This document shows, one piece after another, positions 9,898 through 22,611 of a DNA stretch of 64,000 nucleotides. The stretch is from Heligmosomoides polygyrus polygyrus (taxonomy: Eukaryota; Nematoda; Chromadorea; Rhabditida; Heligmosomidae), in contig OX377202.1 of assembly GCA_947396885.1 (NCBI GenBank), positions 84,114,408 through 84,178,407 on the forward strand. The letters are read 5' to 3'. The position numbers and the translations under genes were made by a program. The notes below the pieces were generated by a model. That model worked only from the letters and a program-made list of their open reading frames with translations, was not told the DNA's origin and did no database searches. Every line of letters starts with the position of its first letter. Position 1 is the stretch's first letter.

Positions 9898-10222
9898 AAT
9901 CACTCCAATGAATAGGCTGGAACGCTACGTTTCTCAAAGAAACGTGCTGGTAAGCTGCTTCACGTTACGAAGGCCTGGTGGAGGGAATTGCCATAGAAAG
10001 CGTGTGTCCGTGATGGATTTTTGAAGAGTAGAGTGACCGAAACATGAAAAACTAATTAAATTTTAAAAGTAGTTTGAATTTTTTTAGAATACATTGATTC
10101 GAACGTTAGAAATCGTTGAACAAACGCTCCGCAAATATCAAATAATATAAAATGTTTTCTTTTTTTGGCAAGAGTAAAAACCTTCCCAGTGATCAATGTT
10201 TTTTTTGTTGAAATACGCAAAA

Positions 10223-10340
10223 GCTTACGACACCTGGGATTCCCAAGCCGTCTCCGATCCAAGTACTAACCAGGCCCAACGTTGCTTAACTTGCCAGATC
10301 GGACGGGATGGCGTGCTTTCAACGTGGTATGGCCGTAAGC
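10223..10340 (-). rRNA. 5S ribosomal RNA, copy 10
   Basis: Gene as copy 1, but its 5' flank carries the ACA insertion without the A77U change. Confidence 0.95.
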
Positions 10341-10920
10341 GAACGTTTGTGCTGCGCTAGTCGCACAACACATGGCGAGTGGCGAACAGGTGATCCTTGC
10401 CTTGTACATCGCTGGATCTTGTCAGGGAAGCAAGCCGGGACCCCCTACTCATCCTAGCCTTCGTCCAGCCCGCGACTGCGAGCAGCAGCGGGTCGAGGGA
10501 CGACAGGACGGCTGCCAGGACGAGGATCTTGCTGCGTATTCGCCGTCTGGACGCCGTCCTTCCACCACCTTCACACTCCTCTACAAAATCCATAGTTCCA
10601 GTCCGTGCCTTCGTTTCACAGCTCGCACTGCTACGGGAATCTATACGTCTACTCAGAAACAGAAGGAATTTAATGGCGCGACCGAGAGGAAAGAATTTCG
10701 AAAAGAAAATTATTTTCTCGTGCGGTGCTTGCTGTACATATTCGAGTACTCCCTCCGGAGTGGCACTCCCCCTCGAGGAAGGCGATGAACACCGCGGCTG
10801 AGTAGAAGCTTTAGTGCAAGCCGCTTGGTTGCACTGAGACGGGTTCCAACCATCCACCGCGGCGCCGGACTGCGATAAGGGTTCGCCCAGCTAGTTGTCA
10901 CGCAGCACACCATCAGCTTT

Positions 10921-11015
10921 GGTTTAATTACCCAAGTTTGAGGTACTTTTAAGATCCGACCCAATTCACATTGTGGTCAGACAAATTTTGGAAACCTCTC
11001 CTCAAAGGAGAGAAC
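10921..11015 (+). ncRNA. SL1 spliced-leader RNA, copy 10
   Basis: Exon and body as copy 1. Confidence 0.95.
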
Positions 11016-11340
11016 AATCACTCCAATGAATAGGCTGGAACGCTACGTTTCTCAAAGAAACGTGCTGGTAAGCTGCTTCACGTTACGAAGGCCTGGTGGA
11101 GGGAATTGCCATAGAAAGCGTGTGTCCGTGATGGATTTTTGAAGAGTAGAGTGACCGAAACATGAAAAACTAATTAAATTTTAAAAGTAGTTTGAATTTT
11201 TTTAGAATACATTGATTCGAACGTTAGAAATCGTTGAACAAACGCTCCGCAAATATCAAATAATATAAAATGTTTTCTTTTTTTGGCAAGAGTAAAAACC
11301 TTCCCAGTGATCAATGTTTTTTTTGTTGAAATACGCAAAA

Positions 11341-11458
11341 GCTTACGACACCTGGGATTCCCAAGCCGTCTCCGATCCAAGTACTAACCAGGCCCAACGT
11401 TGCTTAACTTGCCAGATCGGACGGGATGGCGTGCTTTCAACGTGGTATGGCCGTAAGC
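11341..11458 (-). rRNA. 5S ribosomal RNA, copy 11
   Basis: Reads as copy 1. Confidence 0.95.
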
Positions 11459-12035
11459 GAACGTTTGTGCTGCGCTAGTCGCACACATGGCGAGTGGCGA
11501 ACAGGTGATCCTTGCCTTGTACATCGCTGGATCTTGTCAGGGAAGCAAGCCGGGACCCCCTACTCATCCTAGCCTTCGTCCAGCCCGCGACTGCGAGCAG
11601 CAGCGGGTCGAGGGACGACAGGACGGCTGCCAGGACGAGGATCTTGCTGCGTATTCGCCGTCTGGACGCCGTCCTTCCACCACCTTCACACTCCTCTACA
11701 AAATCCATAGTTCCAGTCCGTGCCTTCGTTTCACAGCTCGCACTGCTACGGGAATCTATACGTCTACTCAGAAACAGAAGGAATTTAATGGCGCGACCGA
11801 GAGGAAAGAATTTCGAAAAGAAAATTATTTTCTCGTGCGGTGCTTGCTGTACATATTCGAGTACTCCCTCCGGAGTGGCACTCCCCCTCGAGGAAGGCGA
11901 TGAACACCGCGGCTGAGTAGAAGCTTTAGTGCAAGCCGCTTGGTTGCACTGAGACGGGTTCCAACCATCCACCGCGGCGCCGGACTGCGATAAGGGTTCG
12001 CCCAGCTAGTTGTCACGCAGCACACCATCAGCTTT

Positions 12036-12130
12036 GGTTTAATTACCCAAGTTTGAGGTACTTTTAAGATCCGACCCAATTCACATTGTGGTCAGACAAA
12101 TTTTGGAAACCTCTCCTCAAAGGAGAGAAC
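12036..12130 (+). ncRNA. SL1 spliced-leader RNA, copy 11
   Basis: Exon and body as copy 1. Confidence 0.95.
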
Positions 12131-12455
12131 AATCACTCCAATGAATAGGCTGGAACGCTACGTTTCTCAAAGAAACGTGCTGGTAAGCTGCTTCACGTTA
12201 CGAAGGCCTGGTGGAGGGAATTGCCATAGAAAGCGTGTGTCCGTGATGGATTTTTGAAGAGTAGAGTGACCGAAACATGAAAAACTAATTAAATTTTAAA
12301 AGTAGTTTGAATTTTTTTAGAATACATTGATTCGAACGTTAGAAATCGTTGAACAAACGCTCCGCAAATATCAAATAATATAAAATGTTTTCTTTTTTTG
12401 GCAAGAGTAAAAACCTTCGCAGTGATCAATGTTTTTTTTGTTGAAATACGCAAAA

Positions 12456-12573
12456 GCTTACGACACCTGGGATTCCCAAGCCGTCTCCGATCCAAGTACT
12501 AACCAGGCCCAACGTTGCTTAACTTGCCAGATCGGACGGGATGGCGTGCTTTCAACGTGGTATGGCCGTAAGC
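12456..12573 (-). rRNA. 5S ribosomal RNA, copy 12
   Basis: Gene as copy 1. There is a private C to G in the 3' flank near 12419. Confidence 0.95.
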
Positions 12574-13150
12574 GAACGTTTGTGCTGCGCTAGTCGCACA
12601 CATGGCGAGTGGCGAACAGGTGATCCTTGCCTTGTACATCGCTGGATCTTGTCAGGGAAGCAAGCCGGGACCCCCTACTCATCCTAGCCTTCGTCCAGCC
12701 CGCGACTGCGAGCAGCAGCGGGTCGAGGGACGACAGGACGGCTGCCAGGACGAGGATCTTGCTGCGTATTCGCCGTCTGGACGCCGTCCTTCCACCACCT
12801 TCACACTCCTCTACAAAATCCATAGTTCCAGTCCGTGCCTTCGTTTCACAGCTCGCACTGCTACGGGAATCTATACGTCTACTCAGAAACAGAAGGAATT
12901 TAATGGCGCGACCGAGAGGAAAGAATTTCGAAAAGAAAATTATTTTCTCGTGCGGTGCTTGCTGTACATATTCGAGTACTCCCTCCGGAGTGGCACTCCC
13001 CCTCGAGGAAGGCGATGAACACCGCGGCTGAGTAGAAGCTTTAGTGCAAGCCGCTTGGTTGCACTGAGACGGGTTCCAACCATCCACCGCGGCGCCGGAC
13101 TGCGATAAGGGTTCGCCCAGCTAGTTGTCACGCAGCACACCATCAGCTTT

Positions 13151-13245
13151 GGTTTAATTACCCAAGTTTGAGGTACTTTTAAGATCCGACCCAATTCACA
13201 TTGTGGTCAGACAAATTTTGGAAACCTCTCCTCAAAGGAGAGAAC
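13151..13245 (+). ncRNA. SL1 spliced-leader RNA, copy 12
   Basis: Exon and body as copy 1. Confidence 0.95.
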
Positions 13246-13570
13246 AATCACTCCAATGAATAGGCTGGAACGCTACGTTTCTCAAAGAAACGTGCTGGTA
13301 AGCTGCTTCACGTTACGAAGGCCTGGTGGAGGGAATTGCCATAGAAAGCGTGTGTCCGTGATGGATTTTTGAAGAGTAGAGTGACCGAAACATGAAAAAC
13401 TAATTAAATTTTAAAAGTAGTTTGAATTTTTTTAGAATACATTGATTCGAACGTTAGAAATCGTTGAACAAACGCTCCGCAAATATCAAATAATATAAAA
13501 TGTTTTCTTTTTTTGGCAAGAGTAAAAACCTTCCCAGTGATCAATGTTTTTTTTGTTGAAATACGCAAAA

Positions 13571-13688
13571 GCTTACGACACCTGGGATTCCCAAGCCGTC
13601 TCCGATCCAAGAACTAACCAGGCCCAACGTTGCTTAACTTGCCAGATCGGACGGGATGGCGTGCTTTCAACGTGGTATGGCCGTAAGC
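13571..13688 (-). rRNA. 5S ribosomal RNA, copy 13 (loop E variant A77U)
   Basis: Carries the nt 77 change (plus-strand A at 13612) and the ACA insertion, but not the flank C to T seen in copies 5 and 9. Confidence 0.93.
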
Positions 13689-14268
13689 GAACGTTTGTGC
13701 TGCGCTAGTCGCACAACACATGGCGAGTGGCGAACAGGTGATCCTTGCCTTGTACATCGCTGGATCTTGTCAGGGAAGCAAGCCGGGACCCCCTACTCAT
13801 CCTAGCCTTCGTCCAGCCCGCGACTGCGAGCAGCAGCGGGTCGAGGGACGACAGGACGGCTGCCAGGACGAGGATCTTGCTGCGTATTCGCCGTCTGGAC
13901 GCCGTCCTTCCACCACCTTCACACTCCTCTACAAAATCCATAGTTCCAGTCCGTGCCTTCGTTTCACAGCTCGCACTGCTACGGGAATCTATACGTCTAC
14001 TCAGAAACAGAAGGAATTTAATGGCGCGACCGAGAGGAAAGAATTTCGAAAAGAAAATTATTTTCTCGTGCGGTGCTTGCTGTACATATTCGAGTACTCC
14101 CTCCGGAGTGGCACTCCCCCTCGAGGAAGGCGATGAACACCGCGGCTGAGTAGAAGCTTTAGTGCAAGCCGCTTGGTTGCACTGAGACGGGTTCCAACCA
14201 TCCACCGCGGCGCCGGACTGCGATAAGGGTTCGCCCAGCTAGTTGTCACGCAGCACACCATCAGCTTT

Positions 14269-14363
14269 GGTTTAATTACCCAAGTTTGAGGTACTTTTAA
14301 GATCCGACCCAATTCACATTGTGGTCAGACAAATTTTGGAAACCTCTCCTCAAAGGAGAGAAC
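14269..14363 (+). ncRNA. SL1 spliced-leader RNA, copy 13
   Basis: Exon and body as copy 1. Confidence 0.95.
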
Positions 14364-14688
14364 AATCACTCCAATGAATAGGCTGGAACGCTACGTTTCT
14401 CAAAGAAACGTGCTGGTAAGCTGCTTCACGTTACGAAGGCCTGGTGGAGGGAATTGCCATAGAAAGCGTGTGTCCGTGATGGATTTTTGAAGAGTAGAGT
14501 GACCGAAACATGAAAAACTAATTAAATTTTAAAAGTAGTTTGAATTTTTTTAGAATACATTGATTCGAACGTTAGAAATCGTTGAACAAACGCTCCGCAA
14601 ATATCAAATAATATAAAATGTTTTCTTTTTTTGGCAAGAGTAAAAACCTTCCCAGTGATCAATGTTTTTTTTGTTGAAATACGCAAAA

Positions 14689-14806
14689 GCTTACGACACC
14701 TGGGATTCCCAAGCCGTCTCCGATCCAAGTACTAACCAGGCCCAACGTTGCTTAACTTGCCAGATCGGACGGGATGGCGTGCTTTCAACGTGGTATGGCC
14801 GTAAGC
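14689..14806 (-). rRNA. 5S ribosomal RNA, copy 14
   Basis: Reads as copy 1. Confidence 0.95.
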
Positions 14807-15383
14807 GAACGTTTGTGCTGCGCTAGTCGCACACATGGCGAGTGGCGAACAGGTGATCCTTGCCTTGTACATCGCTGGATCTTGTCAGGGAAGCAAGCCG
14901 GGACCCCCTACTCATCCTAGCCTTCGTCCAGCCCGCGACTGCGAGCAGCAGCGGGTCGAGGGACGACAGGACGGCTGCCAGGACGAGGATCTTGCTGCGT
15001 ATTCGCCGTCTGGACGCCGTCCTTCCACCACCTTCACACTCCTCTACAAAATCCATAGTTCCAGTCCGTGCCTTCGTTTCACAGCTCGCACTGCTACGGG
15101 AATCTATACGTCTACTCAGAAACAGAAGGAATTTAATGGCGCGACCGAGAGGAAAGAATTTCGAAAAGAAAATTATTTTCTCGTGCGGTGCTTGCTGTAC
15201 ATATTCGAGTACTCCCTCCGGAGTGGCACTCCCCCTCGAGGAAGGCGATGAACACCGCGGCTGAGTAGAAGCTTTAGTGCAAGCCGCTTGGTTGCACTGA
15301 GACGGGTTCCAACCATCCACCGCGGCGCCGGACTGCGATAAGGGTTCGCCCAGCTAGTTGTCACGCAGCACACCATCAGCTTT

Positions 15384-15478
15384 GGTTTAATTACCCAAGT
15401 TTGAGGTACTTTTAAGATCCGACCCAATTCACATTGTGGTCAGACAAATTTTGGAAACCTCTCCTCAAAGGAGAGAAC
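15384..15478 (+). ncRNA. SL1 spliced-leader RNA, copy 14
   Basis: Exon and body as copy 1. Confidence 0.95.
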
Positions 15479-15803
15479 AATCACTCCAATGAATAGGCTG
15501 GAACGCTACGTTTCTCAAAGAAACGTGCTGGTAAGCTGCTTCACGTTACGAAGGCCTGGTGGAGGGAATTGCCATAGAAAGCGTGTGTCCGTGATGGATT
15601 TTTGAAGAGTAGAGTGACCGAAACATGAAAAACTAATTAAATTTTAAAAGTAGTTTGAATTTTTTTAGAATACATTGATTCGAACGTTAGAAATCGTTGA
15701 ACAAACGCTCCGCAAATATCAAATAATATAAAATGTTTTCTTTTTTTGGCAAGAGTAAAAACCTTCCCAGTGATCAATGTTTTTTTTGTTGAAATACGCA
15801 AAA

Positions 15804-15921
15804 GCTTACGACACCTGGGATTCCCAAGCCGTCTCCGATCCAAGTACTAACCAGGCCCAACGTTGCTTAACTTGCCAGATCGGACGGGATGGCGTGCTTT
15901 CAACGTGGTATGGCCGTAAGC
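15804..15921 (-). rRNA. 5S ribosomal RNA, copy 15
   Basis: Reads as copy 1. Confidence 0.95.
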
Positions 15922-16498
15922 GAACGTTTGTGCTGCGCTAGTCGCACACATGGCGAGTGGCGAACAGGTGATCCTTGCCTTGTACATCGCTGGATCTTGT
16001 CAGGGAAGCAAGCCGGGACCCCCTACTCATCCTAGCCTTCGTCCAGCCCGCGACTGCGAGCAGCAGCGGGTCGAGGGACGACAGGACGGCTGCCAGGACG
16101 AGGATCTTGCTGCGTATTCGCCGTCTGGACGCCGTCCTTCCACCACCTTCACACTCCTCTACAAAATCCATAGTTCCAGTCCGTGCCTTCGTTTCACAGC
16201 TCGCACTGCTACGGGAATCTATACGTCTACTCAGAAACAGAAGGAATTTAATGGCGCGACCGAGAGGAAAGAATTTCGAAAAGAAAATTATTTTCTCGTG
16301 CGGTGCTTGCTGTACATATTCGAGTACTCCCTCCGGAGTGGCACTCCCCCTCGAGGAAGGCGATGAACACCGCGGCTGAGTAGAAGCTTTAGTGCAAGCC
16401 GCTTGGTTGCACTGAGACGGGTTCCAACCATCCACCGCGGCGCCGGACTGCGATAAGGGTTCGCCCAGCTAGTTGTCACGCAGCACACCATCAGCTTT

Positions 16499-16593
16499 GG
16501 TTTAATTACCCAAGTTTGAGGTACTTTTAAGATCCGACCCAATTCACATTGTGGTCAGACAAATTTTGGAAACCTCTCCTCAAAGGAGAGAAC
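16499..16593 (+). ncRNA. SL1 spliced-leader RNA, copy 15
   Basis: Exon and body as copy 1. Confidence 0.95.
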
Positions 16594-16918
16594 AATCACT
16601 CCAATGAATAGGCTGGAACGCTACGTTTCTCAAAGAAACGTGCTGGTAAGCTGCTTCACGTTACGAAGGCCTGGTGGAGGGAATTGCCATAGAAAGCGTG
16701 TGTCCGTGATGGATTTTTGAAGAGTAGAGTGACCGAAACATGAAAAACTAATTAAATTTTAAAAGTAGTTTGAATTTTTTTAGAATACATTGATTCGAAC
16801 GTTAGAAATCGTTGAACAAACGCTCCGCAAATATCAAATAATATAAAATGTTTTCTTTTTTTGGCAAGAGTAAAAACCTTCCCAGTGATCAATGTTTTTT
16901 TTGTTGAAATACGCAAAA

Positions 16919-17036
16919 GCTTACGACACCTGGGATTCCCAAGCCGTCTCCGATCCAAGTACTAACCAGGCCCAACGTTGCTTAACTTGCCAGATCGGAC
17001 GGGATGGCGTGCTTTCAACGTGGTATGGCCGTAAGC
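16919..17036 (-). rRNA. 5S ribosomal RNA, copy 16
   Basis: Reads as copy 1. Confidence 0.95.
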
Positions 17037-17613
17037 GAACGTTTGTGCTGCGCTAGTCGCACACATGGCGAGTGGCGAACAGGTGATCCTTGCCTTGTAC
17101 ATCGCTGGATCTTGTCAGGGAAGCAAGCCGGGACCCCCTACTCATCCTAGCCTTCGTCCAGCCCGCGACTGCGAGCAGCAGCGGGTCGAGGGACGACAGG
17201 ACGGCTGCCAGGACGAGGATCTTGCTGCGTATTCGCCGTATGGACGCCGTCCTTCCACCACCTTCACACTCCTCTACAAAATCCATAGTTCCAGTCCGTG
17301 CCTTCGTTTCACAGCTCGCACTGCTACGGGAATCTATACGTCTACTCAGAAACAGAAGGAATTTAATGGCGCGACCGAGAGGAAAGAATTTCGAAAAGAA
17401 AATTATTTTCTCGTGCGGTGCTTGCTGTACATATTCGAGTACTCCCTCCGGAGTGGCACTCCCCCTCGAGGAAGGCGATGAACACCGCGGCTGAGTAGAA
17501 GCTTTAGTGCAAGCCGCTTGGTTGCACTGAGACGGGTTCCAACCATCCACCGCGGCGCCGGACTGCGATAAGGGTTCGCCCAGCTAGTTGTCACGCAGCA
17601 CACCATCAGCTTT

Positions 17614-17708
17614 GGTTTAATTACCCAAGTTTGAGGTACTTTTAAGATCCGACCCAATTCACATTGTGGTCAGACAAATTTTGGAAACCTCTCCTCAAAG
17701 GAGAGAAC
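17614..17708 (+). ncRNA. SL1 spliced-leader RNA, copy 16
   Basis: Gene as copy 1. There is a private C to A in the upstream spacer near 17240. Confidence 0.95.
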
Positions 17709-18033
17709 AATCACTCCAATGAATAGGCTGGAACGCTACGTTTCTCAAAGAAACGTGCTGGTAAGCTGCTTCACGTTACGAAGGCCTGGTGGAGGGAATT
17801 GCCATAGAAAGCGTGTGTCCGTGATGGATTTTTGAAGAGTAGAGTGACCGAAACATGAAAAACTAATTAAATTTTAAAAGTAGTTTGAATTTTTTTAGAA
17901 TACATTGATTCGAACGTTAGAAATCGTTGAACAAACGCTCCGCAAATATCAAATAATATAAAATGTTTTCTTTTTTTGGCAAGAGTAAAAACCTTCCCAG
18001 TGATCAATGTTTTTTTTGTTGAAATACGCAAAA

Positions 18034-18151
18034 GCTTACGACACCTGGGATTCCCAAGCCGTCTCCGATCCAAGTACTAACCAGGCCCAACGTTGCTTAA
18101 CTTGCCAGATCGGACGGGATGGCGTGCTTTCAACGTGGTATGGCCGTAAGC
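18034..18151 (-). rRNA. 5S ribosomal RNA, copy 17
   Basis: Reads as copy 1. Confidence 0.95.
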
Positions 18152-18728
18152 GAACGTTTGTGCTGCGCTAGTCGCACACATGGCGAGTGGCGAACAGGTG
18201 ATCCTTGCCTTGTACATCGCTGGATCTTGTCAGGGAAGCAAGCCGGGACCCCCTACTCATCCTAGCCTTCGTCCAGCCCGCGACTGCGAGCAGCAGCGGG
18301 TCGAGGGACGACAGGACGGCTGCCAGGACGAGGATCTTGCTGCGTATTCGCCGTCTGGACGCCGTCCTTCCACCACCTTCACACTCCTCTACAAAATCCA
18401 TAGTTCCAGTCCGTGCCTTCGTTTCACAGCTCGCACTGCTACGGGAATCTATACGTCTACTCAGAAACAGAAGGAATTTAATGGCGCGACCGAGAGGAAA
18501 GAATTTCGAAAAGAAAATTATTTTCTCGTGCGGTGCTTGCTGTACATATTCGAGTACTCCCTCCGGAGTGGCACTCCCCCTCGAGGAAGGCGATGAACAC
18601 CGCGGCTGAGTAGAAGCTTTAGTGCAAGCCGCTTGGTTGCACTGAGACGGGTTCCAACCATCCACCGCGGCGCCGGACTGCGATAAGGGTTCGCCCAGCT
18701 AGTTGTCACGCAGCACACCATCAGCTTT

Positions 18729-18823
18729 GGTTTAATTACCCAAGTTTGAGGTACTTTTAAGATCCGACCCAATTCACATTGTGGTCAGACAAATTTTGGA
18801 AACCTCTCCTCAAAGGAGAGAAC
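18729..18823 (+). ncRNA. SL1 spliced-leader RNA, copy 17
   Basis: Exon and body as copy 1. Confidence 0.95.
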
Positions 18824-19148
18824 AATCACTCCAATGAATAGGCTGGAACGCTACGTTTCTCAAAGAAACGTGCTGGTAAGCTGCTTCACGTTACGAAGGC
18901 CTGGTGGAGGGAATTGCCATAGAAAGCGTGTGTCCGTGATGGATTTTTGAAGAGTAGAGTGACCGAAACATGAAAAACTAATTAAATTTTAAAAGTAGTT
19001 TGAATTTTTTTAGAATACATTGATTCGAACGTTAGAAATCGTTGAACAAACGCTCCGCAAATATCAAATAATATAAAATGTTTTCTTTTTTTGGCAAGAG
19101 TAAAAACCTTCCCAGTGATCAATGTTTTTTTTGTTGAAATACGCAAAA

Positions 19149-19266
19149 GCTTACGACACCTGGGATTCCCAAGCCGTCTCCGATCCAAGTACTAACCAGG
19201 CCCAACGTTGCTTAACTTGCCAGATCGGACGGGATGGCGTGCTTTCAACGTGGTATGGCCGTAAGC
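19149..19266 (-). rRNA. 5S ribosomal RNA, copy 18
   Basis: Reads as copy 1. Confidence 0.95.
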
Positions 19267-19843
19267 GAACGTTTGTGCTGCGCTAGTCGCACACATGGCG
19301 AGTGGCGAACAGGTGATCCTTGCCTTGTACATCGCTGGATCTTGTCAGGGAAGCAAGCCGGGACCCCCTACTCATCCTAGCCTTCGTCCAGCCCGCGACT
19401 GCGAGCAGCAGCGGGTCGAGGGACGACAGGACGGCTGCCAGGACGAGGATCTTGCTGCGTATTCGCCGTCTGGACGCCGTCCTTCCACCACCTTCACACT
19501 CCTCTACAAAATCCATAGTTCCAGTCCGTGCCTTCGTTTCACAGCTCGCACTGCTACGGGAATCTATACGTCTACTCAGAAACAGAAGGAATTTAATGGC
19601 GCGACCGAGAGGAAAGAATTTCGAAAAGAAAATTATTTTCTCGTGCGGTGCTTGCTGTACATATTCGAGTACTCCCTCCGGAGTGGCACTCCCCCTCGAG
19701 GAAGGCGATGAACACCGCGGCTGAGTAGAAGCTTTAGTGCAAGCCGCTTGGTTGCACTGAGACGGGTTCCAACCATCCACCGCGGCGCCGGACTGCGATA
19801 AGGGTTCGCCCAGCTAGTTGTCACGCAGCACACCATCAGCTTT

Positions 19844-19938
19844 GGTTTAATTACCCAAGTTTGAGGTACTTTTAAGATCCGACCCAATTCACATTGTGGT
19901 CAGACAAATTTTGGAAACCTCTCCTCAAAGGAGAGAAC
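19844..19938 (+). ncRNA. SL1 spliced-leader RNA, copy 18
   Basis: Exon and body as copy 1. Confidence 0.95.
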
Positions 19939-20263
19939 AATCACTCCAATGAATAGGCTGGAACGCTACGTTTCTCAAAGAAACGTGCTGGTAAGCTGCT
20001 TCACGTTACGAAGGCCTGGTGGAGGGAATTGCCATAGAAAGCGTGTGTCCGTGATGGATTTTTGAAGAGTAGAGTGACCGAAACATGAAAAACTAATTAA
20101 ATTTTAAAAGTAGTTTGAATTTTTTTAGAATACATTGATTCGAACGTTAGAAATCGTTGAACAAACGCTCCGCAAATATCAAATAATATAAAATGTTTTC
20201 TTTTTTTGGCAAGAGTAAAAACCTTCCCAGTGATCAATGTTTTTTTTGTTGAAATACGCAAAA

Positions 20264-20381
20264 GCTTACGACACCTGGGATTCCCAAGCCGTCTCCGATC
20301 CAAGTACTAACCAGGCCCAACGTTGCTTAACTTGCCAGATCGGACGGGATGGCGTGCTTTCAACGTGGTATGGCCGTAAGC
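20264..20381 (-). rRNA. 5S ribosomal RNA, copy 19
   Basis: Reads as copy 1. Confidence 0.95.
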
Positions 20382-20958
20382 GAACGTTTGTGCTGCGCTA
20401 GTCGCACACATGGCGAGTGGCGAACAGGTGATCCTTGCCTTGTACATCGCTGGATCTTGTCAGGGAAGCAAGCCGGGACCCCCTACTCATCCTAGCCTTC
20501 GTCCAGCCCGCGACTGCGAGCAGCAGCGGGTCGAGGGACGACAGGACGGCTGCCAGGACGAGGATCTTGCTGCGTATTCGCCGTCTGGACGCCGTCCTTC
20601 CACCACCTTCACACTCCTCTACAAAATCCATAGTTCCAGTCCGTGCCTTCGTTTCACAGCTCGCACTGCTACGGGAATCTATACGTCTACTCAGAAACAG
20701 AAGGAATTTAATGGCGCGACCGAGAGGAAAGAATTTCGAAAAGAAAATTATTTTCTCGTGCGGTGCTTGCTGTACATATTCGAGTACTCCCTCCGGAGTG
20801 GCACTCCCCCTCGAGGAAGGCGATGAACACCGCGGCTGAGTAGAAGCTTTAGTGCAAGCCGCTTGGTTGCACTGAGACGGGTTCCAACCATCCACCGCGG
20901 CGCCGGACTGCGATAAGGGTTCGCCCAGCTAGTTGTCACGCAGCACACCATCAGCTTT

Positions 20959-21053
20959 GGTTTAATTACCCAAGTTTGAGGTACTTTTAAGATCCGACCC
21001 AATTCACATTGTGGTCAGACAAATTTTGGAAACCTCTCCTCAAAGGAGAGAAC
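20959..21053 (+). ncRNA. SL1 spliced-leader RNA, copy 19
   Basis: Exon and body as copy 1. Confidence 0.95.
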
Positions 21054-21378
21054 AATCACTCCAATGAATAGGCTGGAACGCTACGTTTCTCAAAGAAACG
21101 TGCTGGTAAGCTGCTTCACGTTACGAAGGCCTGGTGGAGGGAATTGCCATAGAAAGCGTGTGTCCGTGATGGATTTTTGAAGAGTAGAGTGACCGAAACA
21201 TGAAAAACTAATTAAATTTTAAAAGTAGTTTGAATTTTTTTAGAATACATTGATTCGAACGTTAGAAATCGTTGAACAAACGCTCCGCAAATATCAAATA
21301 ATATAAAATGTTTTCTTTTTTTGGCAAGAGTAAAAACCTTCCCAGTGATCAATGTTTTTTTTGTTGAAATACGCAAAA

Positions 21379-21496
21379 GCTTACGACACCTGGGATTCCC
21401 AAGCCGTCTCCGATCCAAGTACTAACCAGGCCCAACGTTGCTTAACTTGCCAGATCGGACGGGATGGCGTGCTTTCAACGTGGTATGGCCGTAAGC
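21379..21496 (-). rRNA. 5S ribosomal RNA, copy 20
   Basis: Reads as copy 1. Confidence 0.95.
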
Positions 21497-22073
21497 GAAC
21501 GTTTGTGCTGCGCTAGTCGCACACATGGCGAGTGGCGAACAGGTGATCCTTGCCTTGTACATCGCTGGATCTTGTCAGGGAAGCAAGCCGGGACCCCCTA
21601 CTCATCCTAGCCTTCGTCCAGCCCGCGACTGCGAGCAGCAGCGGGTCGAGGGACGACAGGACGGCTGCCAGGACGAGGATCTTGCTGCGTATTCGCCGTC
21701 TGGACGCCGTCCTTCCACCACCTTCACACTCCTCTACAAAATCCATAGTTCCAGTCCGTGCCTTCGTTTCACAGCTCGCACTGCTACGGGAATCTATACG
21801 TCTACTCAGAAACAGAAGGAATTTAATGGCGCGACCGAGAGGAAAGAATTTCGAAAAGAAAATTATTTTCTCGTGCGGTGCTTGCTGTACATATTCGAGT
21901 ACTCCCTCCGGAGTGGCACTCCCCCTCGAGGAAGGCGATGAACACCGCGGCTGAGTAGAAGCTTTAGTGCAAGCCGCTTGGTTGCACTGAGACGGGTTCC
22001 AACCATCCACCGCGGCGCCGGACTGCGATAAGGGTTCGCCCAGCTAGTTGTCACGCAGCACACCATCAGCTTT

Positions 22074-22168
22074 GGTTTAATTACCCAAGTTTGAGGTGCT
22101 TTTAAGATCCGACCCAATTCACATTGTGGTCAGACAAATTTTGGAAACCTCTCCTCAAAGGAGAGAAC
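22074..22168 (+). ncRNA. SL1 spliced-leader RNA, copy 20 (donor +3 A to G)
   Basis: The exon is intact. The donor reads GTGCTT instead of GTACTT (22098), as in copy 54. Either purine at +3 is usually tolerated, but the change also alters the AAGT/ACTT pairing possible across the junction. Confidence 0.94.
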
Positions 22169-22493
22169 AATCACTCCAATGAATAGGCTGGAACGCTACG
22201 TTTCTCAAAGAAACGTGCTGGTAAGCTGCTTCACGTTACGAAGGCCTGGTGGAGGGAATTGCCATAGAAAGCGTGTGTCCGTGATGGATTTTTGAAGAGT
22301 AGAGTGACCGAAACATGAAAAACTAATTAAATTTTAAAAGTAGTTTGAATTTTTTTAGAATACATTGATTCGAACGTTAGAAATCGTTGAACAAACGCTC
22401 CGCAAATATCAAATAATATAAAATGTTTTCTTTTTTTGGCAAGAGTAAAAACCTTCCCAGTGATCAATGTTTTTTTTGTTGAAATACGCAAAA

Positions 22494-22611
22494 GCTTACG
22501 ACACCTGGGATTCCCAAGCCGTCTCCGATCCAAGTACTAACCAGGCCCAACGTTGCTTAACTTGCCAGATCGGACGGGATGGCGTGCTTTCAACGTGGTA
22601 TGGCCGTAAGC
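22494..22611 (-). rRNA. 5S ribosomal RNA, copy 21
   Basis: Reads as copy 1. Confidence 0.95.
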
